A stretch of 6,187 bases of DNA from Clostridia bacterium (GTDB taxonomy: Bacteria > Bacillota > Clostridia > Oscillospirales > CAG-272). The translations under genes and the position numbers were made by a program. Under the pieces are notes generated by a model. It searched no databases, had not been told where the DNA came from, and saw only the letters and a program-made list of their open reading frames with translations. The stretch is taken from the NCBI GenBank assembly GCA_900753285.1, contig CAADYN010000078.1, positions 1 through 6,187 on the forward strand, written 5' to 3'. This document shows positions 5,302 through 6,187 of the stretch, in pieces (position 1 is the first letter of the stretch; every line of letters starts with the position of its first letter).

Positions 5302-6111
5302 ATGAAAAAGCATTCAGGAAACATATTCATCGGAATAATCTATTTCCTTCTGTACGCTCCCCTGCTCGTCATGGTGTTCTTCTCCTTCAACGAAGCGAAA
5401 AGCACTTCGGTATTCACGGGATTCTCTCTGAAATGGTACCGCGAGCTGTTCTCGTCAAGCACTACCATGACCGCATTGAAAAACACTCTCATCTTGGCAG
5501 TGCTCTCTTCAGTTATCGCTACGGTTATCGGAACTGCCGCCGCCGTATATATCTACTACCTCCGCAAAAAGTGGTGGAAGAACACGCTTGACATAGTAAC
5601 GAACATTCCCATGATGAACCCCGATATCGTAACGGGCGTGTCTCTCATGCTCCTGTTCGTGTTCGTCGGAAGACTCATCGGAGCAACAAACTCACTCTCG
5701 TTCATCACGCTTCTTATCGCACACGTCACGTTCAACCTGCCGTATGTCATACTGAACGTTCTGCCGAAGCTCAATCAGACGGATTCTCATCTTGTCGAAG
5801 CGGCGCAGGATCTCGGAAGCACACCTACGGAAGCGTTCTTCAGGGTTATACTTCCCGCGATAATGCCCGGCGTGACATCGGGACTTCTCATGGCGTTCAC
5901 GCTCTCACTCGACGACTTTGTAATAAGCTACTACACGACAGGCTCGAGCTTCCAGACTCTGCCGCTTCTCATTTTCTCAATGACAAAGAAAGCAGTAAAG
6001 CCCGATATGTACGCGCTGTCCACCATAATTTTTGTCACGGTTCTCGTGCTTCTTCTCGCCGTTAACATCGGTCAGATTAAAGCAGCCGAGAAAAACGAAA
6101 AACACAAATAA
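5302..6111 (+). CDS. potC: Spermidine/putrescine ABC importer, permease PotC
   Basis: This 269-residue permease pairs with PotB (E. coli PotC is 264). Hydrophobic spans are seen at about 8-28, 61-86, 108-127, 132-155, 183-208 and 238-256. The EAA docking motif occupies 166-190: EAAQDLGSTP, then VILPAIMPG. The following SLDDFVISYYTTG (202-214) matches the segment conserved in PotC-type permeases and distinguishes it from PotB. The C terminus is short and charged (about 259-269). Start choice: GGAGG (5291-5295) lies 6 nt before ATG 5302. The frame is open back to a TTG at 5257 inside potB, but using it would overlap potB and ignore the ribosome binding site. The gap after potB is only 10 nt, with 33 nt to the next gene. 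Confidence 0.93.
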   Translation: MKKHSGNIFIGIIYFLLYAPLLVMVFFSFNEAKSTSVFTGFSLKWYRELFSSSTTMTALKNTLILAVLSSVIATVIGTAAAVYIYYLRKKWWKNTLDIVTNIPMMNPDIVTGVSLMLLFVFVGRLIGATNSLSFITLLIAHVTFNLPYVILNVLPKLNQTDSHLVEAAQDLGSTPTEAFFRVILPAIMPGVTSGLLMAFTLSLDDFVISYYTTGSSFQTLPLLIFSMTKKAVKPDMYALSTIIFVTVLVLLLAVNIGQIKAAEKNEKHK

Positions 6112-6144
6112 TTTCATATCTTATATAAAGGAGTACAGTATTCA

Positions 6145-6187
6145 ATGAAAAAAACTCTCTGCGCACTTCTCTCCGGCGTTATGGCAG
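6145..6187 (+). CDS. potD: Probable polyamine-binding protein PotD (first 14 codons only)
   Basis: The window ends 43 bases into this gene. The visible residues MKKTLCALLSGVMA look like the start of a secretion or lipoprotein signal peptide: two lysines followed by a hydrophobic core. AAAGGAG (6127-6133) lies 11 nt before the ATG, slightly long but acceptable, and the gene follows potC by 33 nt in the same direction. In the potABCD arrangement the fourth gene encodes the extracytoplasmic spermidine/putrescine-binding protein, so PotD is inferred from position and signal-peptide character, not from any diagnostic residue. The substrate preference cannot be judged here. Confidence 0.65.
   Translation, partial: MKKTLCALLSGVMA

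Overview
The window reads as a chromosomal segment of an anaerobic Firmicute, most likely an uncultured Clostridia lineage (Oscillospirales/Christensenellales-like). This is inferred from AGGAGG-type ribosome binding sites, consensus sigma-A-type promoters, moderate GC content with AT-rich intergenic DNA, a Thr/Glu-rich lipoprotein linker common in gut Clostridia, and the potABCD gene order. No taxonomic search was possible.

Layout. (1) Positions 1-292, minus strand: the 5' end of a secreted lipoprotein, probably the solute-binding protein of an ABC importer, with a good promoter at 385-413. (2) Positions 293-676: AT-rich intergenic DNA with that promoter, a perfect AT palindrome and a weak hairpin just past the next gene. 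(3) Positions 677-2722, minus strand: a complete 681-residue EF-G/Tet(M)-type translational GTPase. The loop that contacts the tetracycline site in Tet(M) has different chemistry here, so a housekeeping or stress role is as plausible as drug resistance. (4) Positions 2723-3311: a 589-bp divergent intergenic region. Two strong promoters sit back to back, with four GTCA/TGAC half-site-like elements at and between their -35 boxes. The rightward promoter starts a leader of about 350 nt with several inverted repeats, a possible 18-codon leader peptide, and a small hairpin over the potA ribosome binding site. (5) Positions 3312-6187, plus strand: a spermidine/putrescine-type ABC importer operon, potA-potB-potC, and the first codons of a fourth gene that is by position potD.

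How the genes work together. PotD would capture polyamine outside the membrane, PotB and PotC form the channel, and PotA supplies ATP hydrolysis. The Tet-like GTPase is transcribed away from pot, and its promoter lies within 50 bp of the pot promoter, so one regulator could act on both. Polyamines act largely on ribosomes and translation, so shared control with a ribosome-acting GTPase would make sense, but this is conjecture. The genes themselves belong to known families. The part least explained by known features is the divergent control region and the long pot leader.
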